From Ancalomicrobiaceae bacterium S20 (lineage in GTDB: Bacteria; Pseudomonadota; Alphaproteobacteria; Rhizobiales; Ancalomicrobiaceae), in assembly GCA_040269895.1 (NCBI GenBank), contig CP158568.1:1240001-1304000 (forward strand): a DNA stretch of 64,000 nt, in the 5' to 3' direction. The notes beneath the pieces were generated by a model. That model was not told the origin of the DNA, did no database searches, and saw only the letters and a list, made by a program, of their open reading frames with translations. Shown here one piece after another: positions 16,103-25,022 of this stretch. Every line of letters begins with the position of its first letter. The first letter of the stretch is position 1. The translations under genes and the position numbers were made by a program.

Positions 16103-17365
16103 ATGAAACGCAATGCACTCCTGGCGACTTCGGCGCTCGCACTGACGCTTCTCGCTCCGGCGGCCCGCGCCGCCGATTGCACGATCACCATCGGTCTCGT
16201 GATGGAGTTGACCGGCCCGGCCGGCGAATATGGTCAGGCCGGCGCCAAGTCCGTCGACATGGCGCTGCGCGACATCAACGACGCCGGCGGCGCGCAGGGC
16301 TGCAAGCTCGTCTCGGAGACGAAGGACTCGCAGTCGTCCGGCACGGTCGCGGTCGACGCCGCCAACCAGCTCGTTCAGCTGAAGAAGGTGCCGGTCGTCA
16401 TCGGCGGCATCATCTCGTCGGTCTCGATCCCGATCCTGACCTCGGTCACCGGCCCCGCGAAGATCGTGCAGGTCTCGCCCGCCTCGTCCTCGCCGACGCT
16501 GACCAAGCTCGGCCGAGAGGGCAAGACCGGCGGCATGTTCTTCCGCACCATCACCTCCGACGCGCTGCAGGGCGTGGCGGCGGCGCAGTACGCCATCGAC
16601 CAGGGCTTCAAGAAGATCGCCATCGTCCACGTCAACAACGACTTCGGCGTCAATCTCGCGAACGAGTTCACGACCGCCTACAAGGCGCTCGGCGGCACGA
16701 TCGCGAGCACGACGCCCTACAACGAGAAGCAGTCGAGCTATGCGGCGGAAGTCACCGCGGCGCTCGGCTCGAAGCCGGACGGGCTCTATCTGATCTCGAC
16801 GCCGGTCGACGGCGCGACGATCGCCCGCACCTGGATCAGCCAGGGCGGCACGCCGAAGATGCTGCTGAACGACGGCATGAACTCGCCAGACTTCATCGCC
16901 TCGGTCGGCGCGAAGTATCTGAACGAGGCCTACGGCACGTCGTCGGGCACGGCGCCCTCGGCCTCGACCGAGTATTTCAACGCCAACTACAAGGCCTTCT
17001 CCGGCGGCATCGATCCGTCGAACCCGGCCGCCGACCGCGCCTACGACGCGGGCGCGATCGTCGGTCTCGCGATCGCCGCGGCCAAGACCCAGGACCCCGC
17101 CGCGATCCGCGACGCGATCTTCAAGGTGACCGACCCGAAGGGCGAGGTCGTCCACGCCGGCAAGGCCGAGTTCACCAAGGCGCTCGCGCTGCTGAAGGAC
17201 GGCAAGTCGATCCGCTACGAGGGCGTCATCGGGCCGATCTCGTTCGATCAGTACGGCGACATCACCGGTCCGTTCCGCCTCTGGAAGATCACCGACGGCA
17301 AGGTGGTCACGACCGGCGAAGTGTCGACGGCGCAAGTCGACGCCCTGAAGGCCAAGATCAAGTGA
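16103..17365 (+). CDS. ABC transporter substrate-binding protein (LivK-like, HAAT family)
   Basis: 420 aa with a clear Sec signal peptide (MKRNALLATSALALTLLAPAARA, cleavage about residue 24). The type I periplasmic binding fold is recognisable: TITIGLVMELTGPAGEYGQAG at the start, KVPVVIGGIISSVSIPI, and KKIAIVHVNNDFGVN. It is the solute receptor for the LivGFHM-like transporter on the opposite strand and lies between the two aldo/keto reductase genes. That placement suggests the imported solute is their substrate or precursor. A GGAGGGGAGAGGGG-rich ribosome site precedes it. Confidence 0.92.
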   Translation: MKRNALLATSALALTLLAPAARAADCTITIGLVMELTGPAGEYGQAGAKSVDMALRDINDAGGAQGCKLVSETKDSQSSGTVAVDAANQLVQLKKVPVVIGGIISSVSIPILTSVTGPAKIVQVSPASSSPTLTKLGREGKTGGMFFRTITSDALQGVAAAQYAIDQGFKKIAIVHVNNDFGVNLANEFTTAYKALGGTIASTTPYNEKQSSYAAEVTAALGSKPDGLYLISTPVDGATIARTWISQGGTPKMLLNDGMNSPDFIASVGAKYLNEAYGTSSGTAPSASTEYFNANYKAFSGGIDPSNPAADRAYDAGAIVGLAIAAAKTQDPAAIRDAIFKVTDPKGEVVHAGKAEFTKALALLKDGKSIRYEGVIGPISFDQYGDITGPFRLWKITDGKVVTTGEVSTAQVDALKAKIK

Positions 17366-17382
17366 GCCGCTGACGGCGCCCG

Positions 17383-17406
17383 CCGGCATCCGCGCGCGGA
17401 TGCCGG
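17383..17406. terminator. 24 bp perfect palindrome after the binding-protein gene
   Basis: CCGGCATCCGCG is followed immediately by its exact reverse complement. It lies 18 bp after the binding-protein stop with no T-run. Such stem-loops after a binding-protein gene commonly stabilise the upstream message or cause partial termination, so that the receptor is made in excess over downstream products. That role is inferred. Confidence 0.5.
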
Positions 17407-17564
17407 ACATCCGACCCGTTCCGCCGTGCCGGGCCCGGCACGGCGACACGTCTCGCACGTCGGTGCCCGGGCCGTCCGGTCGCCGTCTCTTCGTCGCGCC
17501 ATTCTGCTGCGAAAGCCGATGCCGCCCGCACGGGCGATCGTCCGCACATCCGACAGGAAATCCC

Positions 17565-19058
17565 ATGTCCACACCTTCGACGTCTCGGCGTACCCGGCTG
17601 GCCCCCGATCTGGAGATCAGCCGGATCGTGACCGGCCTTTGGCAGGTGGCGGACATGGAGCGCGGCGGCGCGCTGCTCGATCCGGAGACGGCGTCTTCGT
17701 CGATGCTCGACTACGCCCGCGCCGGGTTCGATACGTTCGACATGGCCGATCACTACGGCAGCGCCGAAATCATCACCGGTCGCATGCTGGAGCGTGTCCG
17801 CTCCGGCGAGACGGCGGGCGCGAACAGGCCGGTCGCCTTCACCAAATGGTGCCCGATCCCGGGGCCGATGCCGCTCGCCGTCGTGCGCGAGGGCGTGAAG
17901 CGCAGCCTCGACCGCATGAAGCTCGACCGGATCGACATCATGCAGTTCCACTGGTGGAGTTTCGAGCATCTCGCCTGGCTCGACGCGCTCAAGGGGCTCG
18001 CCGAGCTGCGCGAGGAGGGCCTGATCGGCCACATCGGCCTGACGAATTTCGATACGGCCCATCTCGCCGTCGCGGTCGGGCACGGCATCCCGATCCTGAC
18101 CAATCAGGTCTGCTTCTCGCTGCTCGACCGGCGCGCCGGACAGGAGATGAGCCGGTTCTGCCTCGACAACGGTGTCAGGCTTCTCGCCTACGGCACGCTC
18201 GCGGGCGGGCTCATGTCGGAGAAATGGCTCGGGGCATCGGAGCCGGGCGCCGGCGACATCGCCGATTGGTCGAAGATGAAATATCGCCGCTTCGTCGAAG
18301 CGGTCGGCGGCTGGCGCGCGCTGCAGGCGATCCTCACGGCGCTGAAGGCGATCGCCGACAAGCACGCGGTGTCGCTGCCCAACGTCGCGACGCGCTGGGT
18401 TCTCGAACACGAGGCGGTGGCCGCGACGATCATCGGCGCGCGACTGGGCGAGCGCGAACACCGCGCCGACAATGAAAAACTGTTCGCCTTCGCGCTCGAT
18501 GCCGGGGACCACGCGCTGATCGCCGAAGCGCTCGAGAAGACGACCATGCTCCCGGGGGATTGCGGCGACGAATACCGCAAGCCGCCGTTCCTGACCGCCT
18601 CCGGCGACCTCAGCCATCACCTCGAGACCATGCCGAAGTACTACGCGGCCGAGCCGGTTCCCGGTAAGCCCGGCCGCCTGCGCGTGTCGTCGGGCAGCAT
18701 CTGGGAGCCGCTCTGCGGCTTCTCGCGCGCGGTCAGGATCGGCGACCGCATCCACGTCAGCGGCACCACGGCGACCAACGGCGCGGGCGAGATGGTCGCG
18801 CCACGGGACGCGACCGCGCAGACCGTGTTCATCCTCGACAAGATCGCCGCGAGCCTCGCCGCGCTCGGCGCGGACCTCTCCGACGTGTTCCGCACCCGGA
18901 TCTATCTCGCCGACGCCGACGACTGGGAGGCGGTCAGCCGCATCCACGGCCGCTACTTCGGCGACTGGCGCCCGGCGAACACGCTGATCGAAATCGGTCG
19001 GCTGGTCGGCGACTATAAGGTCGAGATCGAGGCGGAAGCGATCGTCGGCGAGGGGTGA
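17565..19058 (+). CDS. Aldo/keto reductase fused to a C-terminal Rid (YjgF/YER057c) domain
   Basis: 497 aa from the ATG at 17565 (AGGAAAT ribosome site). Residues 1 to about 350 are an aldo/keto reductase: FDTFDMADHYGSAEIITG, AFTKWCP, QFHWWSF, GHIGLTNF, IIGARLGEREHR. Residues about 365-497 are a complete Rid domain: GFSRAVRIGDRIHVSGTTATNGAGE, VFILDKIAASLAALGADLSDVFRTRIYLAD, NTLIEIGRLVGDYKVEIEAEAI. Rid proteins hydrolyse reactive enamines/imines or bind small metabolites. A fusion to a reductase suggests coupled handling of a nitrogen-bearing or labile carbonyl intermediate, which is inferred. It is the last gene of the plus-strand arm. Confidence 0.88.
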   Translation: MSTPSTSRRTRLAPDLEISRIVTGLWQVADMERGGALLDPETASSSMLDYARAGFDTFDMADHYGSAEIITGRMLERVRSGETAGANRPVAFTKWCPIPGPMPLAVVREGVKRSLDRMKLDRIDIMQFHWWSFEHLAWLDALKGLAELREEGLIGHIGLTNFDTAHLAVAVGHGIPILTNQVCFSLLDRRAGQEMSRFCLDNGVRLLAYGTLAGGLMSEKWLGASEPGAGDIADWSKMKYRRFVEAVGGWRALQAILTALKAIADKHAVSLPNVATRWVLEHEAVAATIIGARLGEREHRADNEKLFAFALDAGDHALIAEALEKTTMLPGDCGDEYRKPPFLTASGDLSHHLETMPKYYAAEPVPGKPGRLRVSSGSIWEPLCGFSRAVRIGDRIHVSGTTATNGAGEMVAPRDATAQTVFILDKIAASLAALGADLSDVFRTRIYLADADDWEAVSRIHGRYFGDWRPANTLIEIGRLVGDYKVEIEAEAIVGEG

Positions 19059-19147
19059 GAACCGCCTGCCGCACACATGGGGTGCGAGGCGGGGGCAGCG
19101 ATGCGACCCGTCGAACCGCGCTATCGGGTGGTCCCCTCGGCTCCGCC

Positions 19148-19732
19148 TCAGGCGCTCCGGCCGATCGCGGCGGCGACGGCGGCTTGCGCCGCACGCACGA
19201 ACACGGCGCTCGGTCCGTCCGCCCCGTTGATCTGCCGGCTGATGCGGGCGCCTTCGACGAGGAGATAGAGCGTATCGGCCAGCAGATCCGGATCACGGGC
19301 ACCGGCGGCCCGACAGATGTCGGCCAGTTTCTTCAATTGTTCGGCCTTGAACGCGCCGATCACGGCCCAGGCCGGATGCCCCTGTTCGTGCAGTTCGACG
19401 GCCGCATTGGCGAGATCGCAACCGCGGACCTCGGTCTCCAGACAGTTGGCGATCAGCGCGATCCAGCCGTGCAACTGTCCGAGCGGATCGTCGGGATGCT
19501 CGCGTTCGAGCCTGACCCATTTCTCCGCGGCTTGTTCCGCCTGTAGCCTCAGGCACTCGGCGACCAGTTCGTCCTTCGATCCGAAATGCCGGTACAGCGT
19601 CATCTTGTTGGAGCCCGCGGCCTCCGCGATCGTGTCGACGCCGACGCCGCGAATGCCGTGTTCGCGAAAAAGCGTCGCCGCCGTCTCGATAATCCGGTCG
19701 CGGGGGCGCGGCTTGGGGCAGGGCTCCGACAT
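19148..19732 (-). CDS. TetR/AcrR-family transcriptional repressor
   Basis: 194 aa. The HTH occupies residues about 11-56 (RIIETAATLFREHGIRGVGVDTIAEAAGSNKMTLYRHFGSKDELV) and the remainder is the helical ligand/dimer domain. It is divergent from an operon of a small gene, an RND pump and its adaptor. Two GTTAC-N6-GTAAC operators lie between them, so it is very probably the drug-responsive repressor of that pump and of itself. Confidence 0.9.
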   Translation of the reverse strand: MSEPCPKPRPRDRIIETAATLFREHGIRGVGVDTIAEAAGSNKMTLYRHFGSKDELVAECLRLQAEQAAEKWVRLEREHPDDPLGQLHGWIALIANCLETEVRGCDLANAAVELHEQGHPAWAVIGAFKAEQLKKLADICRAAGARDPDLLADTLYLLVEGARISRQINGADGPSAVFVRAAQAAVAAAIGRSA

Positions 19733-19765
19733 CGGACGAATGTTGCTCCTGGTTCGAAAACGGGG

Positions 19766-19817
19766 TTGACGACGATGTTACCGGTCTGTAACTTCCGTCC
19801 TGTTACTGACAGGTAAC
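19766..19817 (+). promoter_or_regulatory. Promoter with two overlapping GTTAC-N6-GTAAC operators
   Basis: TTGACG (19766-19771) and TAACTT (19789-19794) are spaced by 17 bp and read toward the RND operon. A dyad GTTAC-N6-GTAAC at 19777-19792 covers the spacer and -10. A second with identical half-sites lies at 19802-19817, 25 bp further on. TetR dimers bound there would exclude RNA polymerase. The remaining 309 bp to the first downstream start (19818-20126) hold nothing else I can recognise. Confidence 0.62.
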
Positions 19818-20126
19818 ACCCCATCGTCCCCGTCGTCAAGATCGGTCGGGATGAGGGTAATTCCCGAGATTGCCGCTACGTGATCGCCTGTACAAGAGGA
19901 TGCTCGGTTGCAGGCGAGGTCGGCAGTACGGGACCCATGGATGCTGACAGATTCTGGCGGCACCCGGCCGTACGTTTGGTTCGACCGACACGTGGCGCGC
20001 CGGTCGGGCGTCGTTTCCACCGATGTACATCCGGCTGCTGTTGACCCGGCCTGGGGCGCAGTCGCCGCCTTCGGCGATCTTTCTGCCGTGCGAACGGTCG
20101 AAGGCGTCCGATGAAGGAGCTTTGCC

Positions 20127-20429
20127 GTGACAAACCCAACCGAACTGACGCTCGAAAGCGCTCTGTCGGACCCGCTGATCCTGACGCTGATGCGGGCGGA
20201 TCGGCTCGACCCCGAGGACGTGCGCGCGGCCTGGGCCAAATCTGCGGCGGTTCTCCGCGCGGACGCTGAGGCCCGTGGGCGGGCGCCGGAGAGGGTTCCT
20301 CGGGAACCCGCCGCGACCGTGGCGACGCCGCGAGGCCTGAGCGGCCTCGTCACCGACTGCATCTGCGCCGGGGCGGCGCGGGCGGCAGACCAATCTCGAC
20401 AGAGCAAGACGGGATCACGGGCGTGGTAG
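20127..20429 (+). CDS. Small hypothetical protein leading the RND operon
   Basis: 100 aa from a GTG preceded by AAGGAG at the right distance. The opening LTLESALSDPLILTLMRADRLDPEDVRAAWAKSAA is a short helical, acidic/hydrophobic sequence. I have seen similar openings in short hypothetical proteins of rhizobia, and no function is known. The C-terminal half is low-complexity. The last codons overlap the RND start (20423), so it is probably translationally coupled to the pump and might tune its synthesis. Confidence 0.55.
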   Translation: MTNPTELTLESALSDPLILTLMRADRLDPEDVRAAWAKSAAVLRADAEARGRAPERVPREPAATVATPRGLSGLVTDCICAGAARAADQSRQSKTGSRAW

Positions 20430-23400
20430 GATTCTTCACCGAACGGCCGATCTTCGCGTCGGCCATCGCCATCATCATGGTTCTGGCCGGGACGATCTGC
20501 TACTTCCTGTTGCCGGTCGCCCAGTTTCCCGACATCACGCCGCCGCAGGTCGTCGTCAGCGCCCGCTATCCGGGTGCGAGCGCCCAGGTGGTCGCCGACA
20601 CCGTGACGACGCCGCTCGAACAGGCGATCAACGGTGTCGAGGGCATGATGTATCTGTCGTCGTCCTCGTCGAACGACGGCTCGGCCACGATCACGGTCAC
20701 CTTCAACGTCGGCTATCCCCTGTCGACCGCCGCGGTCGACGTGCAGAACCGTGTCTCGCAGGCATCCTCCTCGCTGCCGGCGATCGTAAATCAGGCCGGC
20801 GTGACGCTGCGCAAGCAGAACCCCAACTTCGTCCTCATCGTCGACCTGACCTCGCCCGACGGGTCGATCGACCCGGTCACGATGTCGAACTACGCCTATC
20901 TGCAGATCGTGGACCCGCTCAAGCGGCTGCCGGGCGTCGGCGACGTGCAGATCTTCGGCGAGCGGCGCTATTCCATGCGCATCTGGCTCGACCCCGACAA
21001 GCTCGCGAGCCTGAGCCTTACCGCGCTCGACGTGCAGCAGGCGATCGCCGAGCAGAACGTCCAGGTCGCCGCGGGCAAGATCGGGCAATCGCCGGCGCCT
21101 GATGGCACGGCGTTCGAAGCGCAGGTCAACGCCGCCGGTCGCCTGTCGACGCCCGAGCAGTTCGGCGAAATCGTCGTGCGCGTCGATGCGGCGAACGGAT
21201 CGGCGATCCGGCTGAGGGACGTCGCCCGTATCGAATTGGGCGCGCTGCAATATTCGTCCTCGGCCCATTTCGGCGGGCGCCCGTCCGTCGTGCTGGGCGT
21301 GTTCCAGATGCCGGGCTCCAACGCCCTCGATCTTCAGGCCCGCGTCCAGAGCAAGATGGAGGAACTGTCCCAGCGCTTCCCCAAGGGCCTGGCCTACGGG
21401 ATCCACTACGACACCACGCGGTTCGTCTCGGCGGCCATGGAGGACGTGGTGGTGACACTGTTCGAGGCTCTGATCCTCGTCGTCATCGTCGTCTTCGTCT
21501 TCCTGCAAAGCTGGCGCACCACGATCATTCCGATGATCGCGATCCCGGTGTCGCTGATCGCCACCCTCGTGGTCATGCTTGCGCTCGGATTCTCGCTCAA
21601 CATGCTGAGTCTCCTCGGCATGGTGCTGGCGATCGGTCTCGTCGTCGACGACGCGATCGTCGTCGTCGAGAACGTCGAGCGGCAGCTCGAAGCGGGCCTG
21701 CCGCCCATGGAGGCGGCCAAGGTCGCCATGCGCGAGGTGACGGGCCCGATCATCGCCACGACGGCGGTGCTGATGGCGGTGTTCGTGCCGGTCGCCTTCA
21801 TTCCGGGCGTCGCCGGGCGGCTCTACAATCAGTTCGCCCTGACCATCGCCATTTCCGTCGGCATCTCGGCCTTCAACTCGCTGACCTTGAGCCCAGCCTT
21901 GAGCGCGGCGTTCCTGACCCATCGCGGCCCCACGACGTTCCCGCCGTTCCGCTGGTTCAACGCCGGGTTCGATTGGGCCTCGCACGCCTACGCGCGTTCG
22001 GTGCGCGGCTTCGTCCGTTTCCGCTGGCTGCTGCTCGCCTGTTTCGTCGCGCTGATCGGCGGCACCTACTTCGCCTGGCAGCGGCTGCCGTCCACCTTCC
22101 TGCCGGTCGAGGACCAGGGCTACTTCTTCGTGGTCGTGCAGCTGCCCGACGGCGCTTCGCTGGAACGGACCGACGCGGTCGTCCGTCAGGTCCACGACGT
22201 GCTCATGGCGGAGCCCGGCGTCGAGACGGTCGGCTCGATCGGCGGCTTCAACTTCCTGACGAGCGCGGCGCAGTCCAACGCGGCGGTCGAGTTCGCGATC
22301 CTGAAACCGTGGGCGGAGCGCGGCGCCAACCTGAAGGCGTCGGCGATCGTCAACTCCGTCAGGCCGAAGCTCCTCGGCATCCCCGACGCCTTCGTGCTGT
22401 CCTTCGATCCGCCGTCGATCCCAGGCCTCAGCGCCACCGGCGGCTTCGAGTTCCAGGTCGAGGATCTCGGCGGACGCGGTCCGGAAGCCCTGAACGAGGT
22501 GACGCAGGCCGTGATCGCCGAGGCGCGCAAACAGCCGGAGATCAACGGCCGACAGGTCTTCTCCTCGTTCTCGACCTCGACGCCGCAGTACGTCTACGAC
22601 CTCGATCGCAACAAGGCGAAGCTCTTGGGCCTCAATCTGCAGGACGTCTTCAACACCCTGCAGATCTATCTCGGCTCGCTCTATGTCAACGACTTCAACG
22701 CCTTCGGCCATACCTTCCGGGTGACGCTGCAGGCGGAGCAGGAGGCCCGCGCCACGGCCGCCGATCTGTCGCGACTGGCGGTCCGCAGCCCCACGGGGAA
22801 GATGGTGCCGCTCGACACGCTCGGCACGCTGAAGGCGACCGTCGGGCCGGAGACCGTGCCGCACTACAACAACAACGCCTCCGCCCTGATCAATGGTGCG
22901 GCCGCGCCGGGGTTCTCGTCCGGCCAGGCCGTGGCGGCGATGCAGCGGGTCGCGGACGCCGTGCTGCCGAAGGACTTCGGCTATGAGTGGACGGGCATCA
23001 CCTTCCAGGAACTGAAGGCCGGATCGATCGCCTCCATCGTCTTCGGGCTGGCGATCGTGTTCGTCTTCCTGATCCTGGCGGCGCAGTACGAGAGCTGGTC
23101 GATGCCGTTCATGGTCCTGCTGGCCGTGCCGCTGGCGCTGTTCGGCGCCTTCGTCACGCTCGGCTGGCGCGACATGCAGATCGACGTCTATTCGCAGATC
23201 GGCTTCGTCATGCTGATCGGCCTCGCCGCCAAGAACGCCATCCTGATCGTCGAGTTCGCCCGCAAACGGCGCGAGGAGGGGCTCGAGATCGTCGAGGCCG
23301 CGATGGAGGCGGCACGGCTCAGGCTGCGCCCGATCCTGATGACGGCCTTCGCCTTCATTCTCGGCGTCGTGCCGTTGATGCTGGCGACCGGGGCGGGGGC

Positions 23401-23701
23401 GGCGAGCCGCCAGTCGATCGGCACGACGGTGTTCGGCGGCATGCTCGCAGCCACCTTCCTGACGCTCGTCTTCGTTCCGGTCTTCTACGCCGTGATCGAG
23501 ACCTGGCGCGAACGGCGGGGGGAACAGGCCGTCGTGCCCGCGCACGTTAGCCCGGTCCCGCACCATCATGCCGCCCCCGATCCCGTACCGCAGCCGCACG
23601 GCCGGCCGCACGACCATCATCTTCCTCACGCTCGCCCGCAGCCGCGTCCGGCAGCGGCGAACGACACGGCGCCGGTCGAAGAGCCGGCCGCAGCGGAATG
23701 A
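20423..23701 (+). CDS. RND efflux transporter, HAE1 (AcrB-like) permease
   Basis: 1092 aa proton-driven inner-membrane pump. It starts FFTERPIFASAIAIIMVLAG (TM1), with periplasmic porter domains and TM4 GLVVDDAIVVVENVER carrying the two proton-relay aspartates. The second half repeats the plan (KNAILIVEFARKRREEG). The start is a GTG overlapping the small upstream gene. The C-terminal 45 residues after RRGEQAVVPAHV are rich in His and Pro, unusual for AcrB-type proteins. They could be a cytoplasmic metal-binding or flexible tail. The adaptor follows, but no outer-membrane channel gene is present. Confidence 0.93.
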   Translation: MVGFFTERPIFASAIAIIMVLAGTICYFLLPVAQFPDITPPQVVVSARYPGASAQVVADTVTTPLEQAINGVEGMMYLSSSSSNDGSATITVTFNVGYPLSTAAVDVQNRVSQASSSLPAIVNQAGVTLRKQNPNFVLIVDLTSPDGSIDPVTMSNYAYLQIVDPLKRLPGVGDVQIFGERRYSMRIWLDPDKLASLSLTALDVQQAIAEQNVQVAAGKIGQSPAPDGTAFEAQVNAAGRLSTPEQFGEIVVRVDAANGSAIRLRDVARIELGALQYSSSAHFGGRPSVVLGVFQMPGSNALDLQARVQSKMEELSQRFPKGLAYGIHYDTTRFVSAAMEDVVVTLFEALILVVIVVFVFLQSWRTTIIPMIAIPVSLIATLVVMLALGFSLNMLSLLGMVLAIGLVVDDAIVVVENVERQLEAGLPPMEAAKVAMREVTGPIIATTAVLMAVFVPVAFIPGVAGRLYNQFALTIAISVGISAFNSLTLSPALSAAFLTHRGPTTFPPFRWFNAGFDWASHAYARSVRGFVRFRWLLLACFVALIGGTYFAWQRLPSTFLPVEDQGYFFVVVQLPDGASLERTDAVVRQVHDVLMAEPGVETVGSIGGFNFLTSAAQSNAAVEFAILKPWAERGANLKASAIVNSVRPKLLGIPDAFVLSFDPPSIPGLSATGGFEFQVEDLGGRGPEALNEVTQAVIAEARKQPEINGRQVFSSFSTSTPQYVYDLDRNKAKLLGLNLQDVFNTLQIYLGSLYVNDFNAFGHTFRVTLQAEQEARATAADLSRLAVRSPTGKMVPLDTLGTLKATVGPETVPHYNNNASALINGAAAPGFSSGQAVAAMQRVADAVLPKDFGYEWTGITFQELKAGSIASIVFGLAIVFVFLILAAQYESWSMPFMVLLAVPLALFGAFVTLGWRDMQIDVYSQIGFVMLIGLAAKNAILIVEFARKRREEGLEIVEAAMEAARLRLRPILMTAFAFILGVVPLMLATGAGAASRQSIGTTVFGGMLAATFLTLVFVPVFYAVIETWRERRGEQAVVPAHVSPVPHHHAAPDPVPQPHGRPHDHHLPHARPQPRPAAANDTAPVEEPAAAE

Positions 23702-23715
23702 CCGGAGACTACCCG

Positions 23716-24921
23716 ATGAAACCCTCTCGCTTTGTGCTCCTGGTGGTCGCCGTCGCGATCGGCGGTGCCGTCGTCTACACCAACCATGAAAAGATCGGCG
23801 TCTTCGCGACGACGCAGTACGCGTCCCTCGTCGCGCAGTATGCGGCGCTGACGAAGCCAGCGGCGCCGCCGGCGCCCCCGGCCTTCGTCATGCCCGTGCC
23901 GGTCGTCTCCGTCACCAAGCAGACCCTGCCGGTGACGCTCGACTATTCGGCCCGCGTCGAGGCGACCGACAAGGTCACCCTGCAGGCGAAGGTCTCCGGC
24001 TACCTCGTCGAGCAGCACGTTCCCGACGGAGCCGACGTGAAGCAGGGCGATCTGCTCTACCGGATCGACTCACGGGATTACGACGTCGCGCTCGAGCAGG
24101 CGACGGCGCAGCTCGCGCGCGATACCGCCTCGCTGGACTACCTGAAGGCCAGCCTCGATCGCGGCGCCGATCTGGCCAAGGGCGGCTTCGTGTCGAAGGA
24201 CACCTTCGACCAGCGGGCGAGCGCGGCGAAGCAGGCGGAATCGCTGCTCGCGATCGATCGGGCCGCCATCCGCGCGGCGGAACTCAATCGCGCCAACACC
24301 GAGATCCGGGCCCCCTTCGCCGGCCGCCTCGGCCGCAGTCTGGCGTCCGTCGGCACGCTCGTCGGCAGCGGCGGAACCGCGCTGAACTCGCTGGTCAGGA
24401 TCGACCCCGTCTATGTCACGTTCAATCCGAGCGAGACCGATCTGGCGAAGATCCTGAAGGCGCGGGGGCAGGGCGAGGTGACGGCGGAGGCGTTCGTTCC
24501 CGGCGACGAGGCCCACCCGAAGCGGGGGACGCTGACCTTCATCGACAATGCCATCGACCAGTCCACCGGGACGATCGCCGTGCGCGTGACGATCGCCAAT
24601 CCGGACGTGGCGCTGCTGCCGGGCCAGTATGTCCGCCTGCGTCTCCACATCGGCACCGAGCCGGACGCGTTGATGCTGCCGCAGGTGGCGATCGGGTCGA
24701 ACCAGTTCGGCAAGTACGTCTATGTGATCGGCGAGGGCGACAAGGTGGAGATGCGCCCGGTCACCGTCGGCCGAAGCAACGGCAGCCTCGTCTCCATCGT
24801 GTCCGGCCTCAAGGAGACCGACCAGATCATAACCGGCAACCTGCAGAAGATCGGCCCCGGCCTACCGGTCAAGCCGATGCCGCAGAAGGTCGCGACGGCC
24901 GAGCAATCGAACCGGAATTAG
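23716..24921 (+). CDS. RND efflux periplasmic adaptor (membrane fusion protein)
   Basis: 401 aa from ATG 23716, which has a GGAG site. An ATG at 23698 overlapping the pump stop is an alternative. One N-terminal TM segment acts as signal-anchor (FVLLVVAVAIGGAVVYT). Then come the lipoyl/barrel-sandwich domain (VTLQAKVSGYLVEQHVPDGADVKQGDLLYRID), a helical hairpin (about 110-180), the beta-barrel and a membrane-proximal domain ending GLKETDQIITGNLQKIGPG. It joins the pump to an outer-membrane channel encoded elsewhere. The order pump-then-adaptor is the reverse of acrAB. Confidence 0.92.
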   Translation: MKPSRFVLLVVAVAIGGAVVYTNHEKIGVFATTQYASLVAQYAALTKPAAPPAPPAFVMPVPVVSVTKQTLPVTLDYSARVEATDKVTLQAKVSGYLVEQHVPDGADVKQGDLLYRIDSRDYDVALEQATAQLARDTASLDYLKASLDRGADLAKGGFVSKDTFDQRASAAKQAESLLAIDRAAIRAAELNRANTEIRAPFAGRLGRSLASVGTLVGSGGTALNSLVRIDPVYVTFNPSETDLAKILKARGQGEVTAEAFVPGDEAHPKRGTLTFIDNAIDQSTGTIAVRVTIANPDVALLPGQYVRLRLHIGTEPDALMLPQVAIGSNQFGKYVYVIGEGDKVEMRPVTVGRSNGSLVSIVSGLKETDQIITGNLQKIGPGLPVKPMPQKVATAEQSNRN

Positions 24922-25022
24922 GGAAAGAGGCCGAAGGAGCCGAGAGCGTTGCCCAGCGGCGTGGTCCTTCTGCGAGGAGATCGCATCCGAACTTGTCCGG
25001 GAGGGGGAGCATGGTGAACAGC

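Noticed and set aside
19778-23629. Very long minus-strand open frame (over 1200 codons) opposite the RND permease
   Set aside because: It is the antisense of a highly conserved gene, is Arg/Asp/Gly/His-rich without domains, and arises from GC-rich codon bias.
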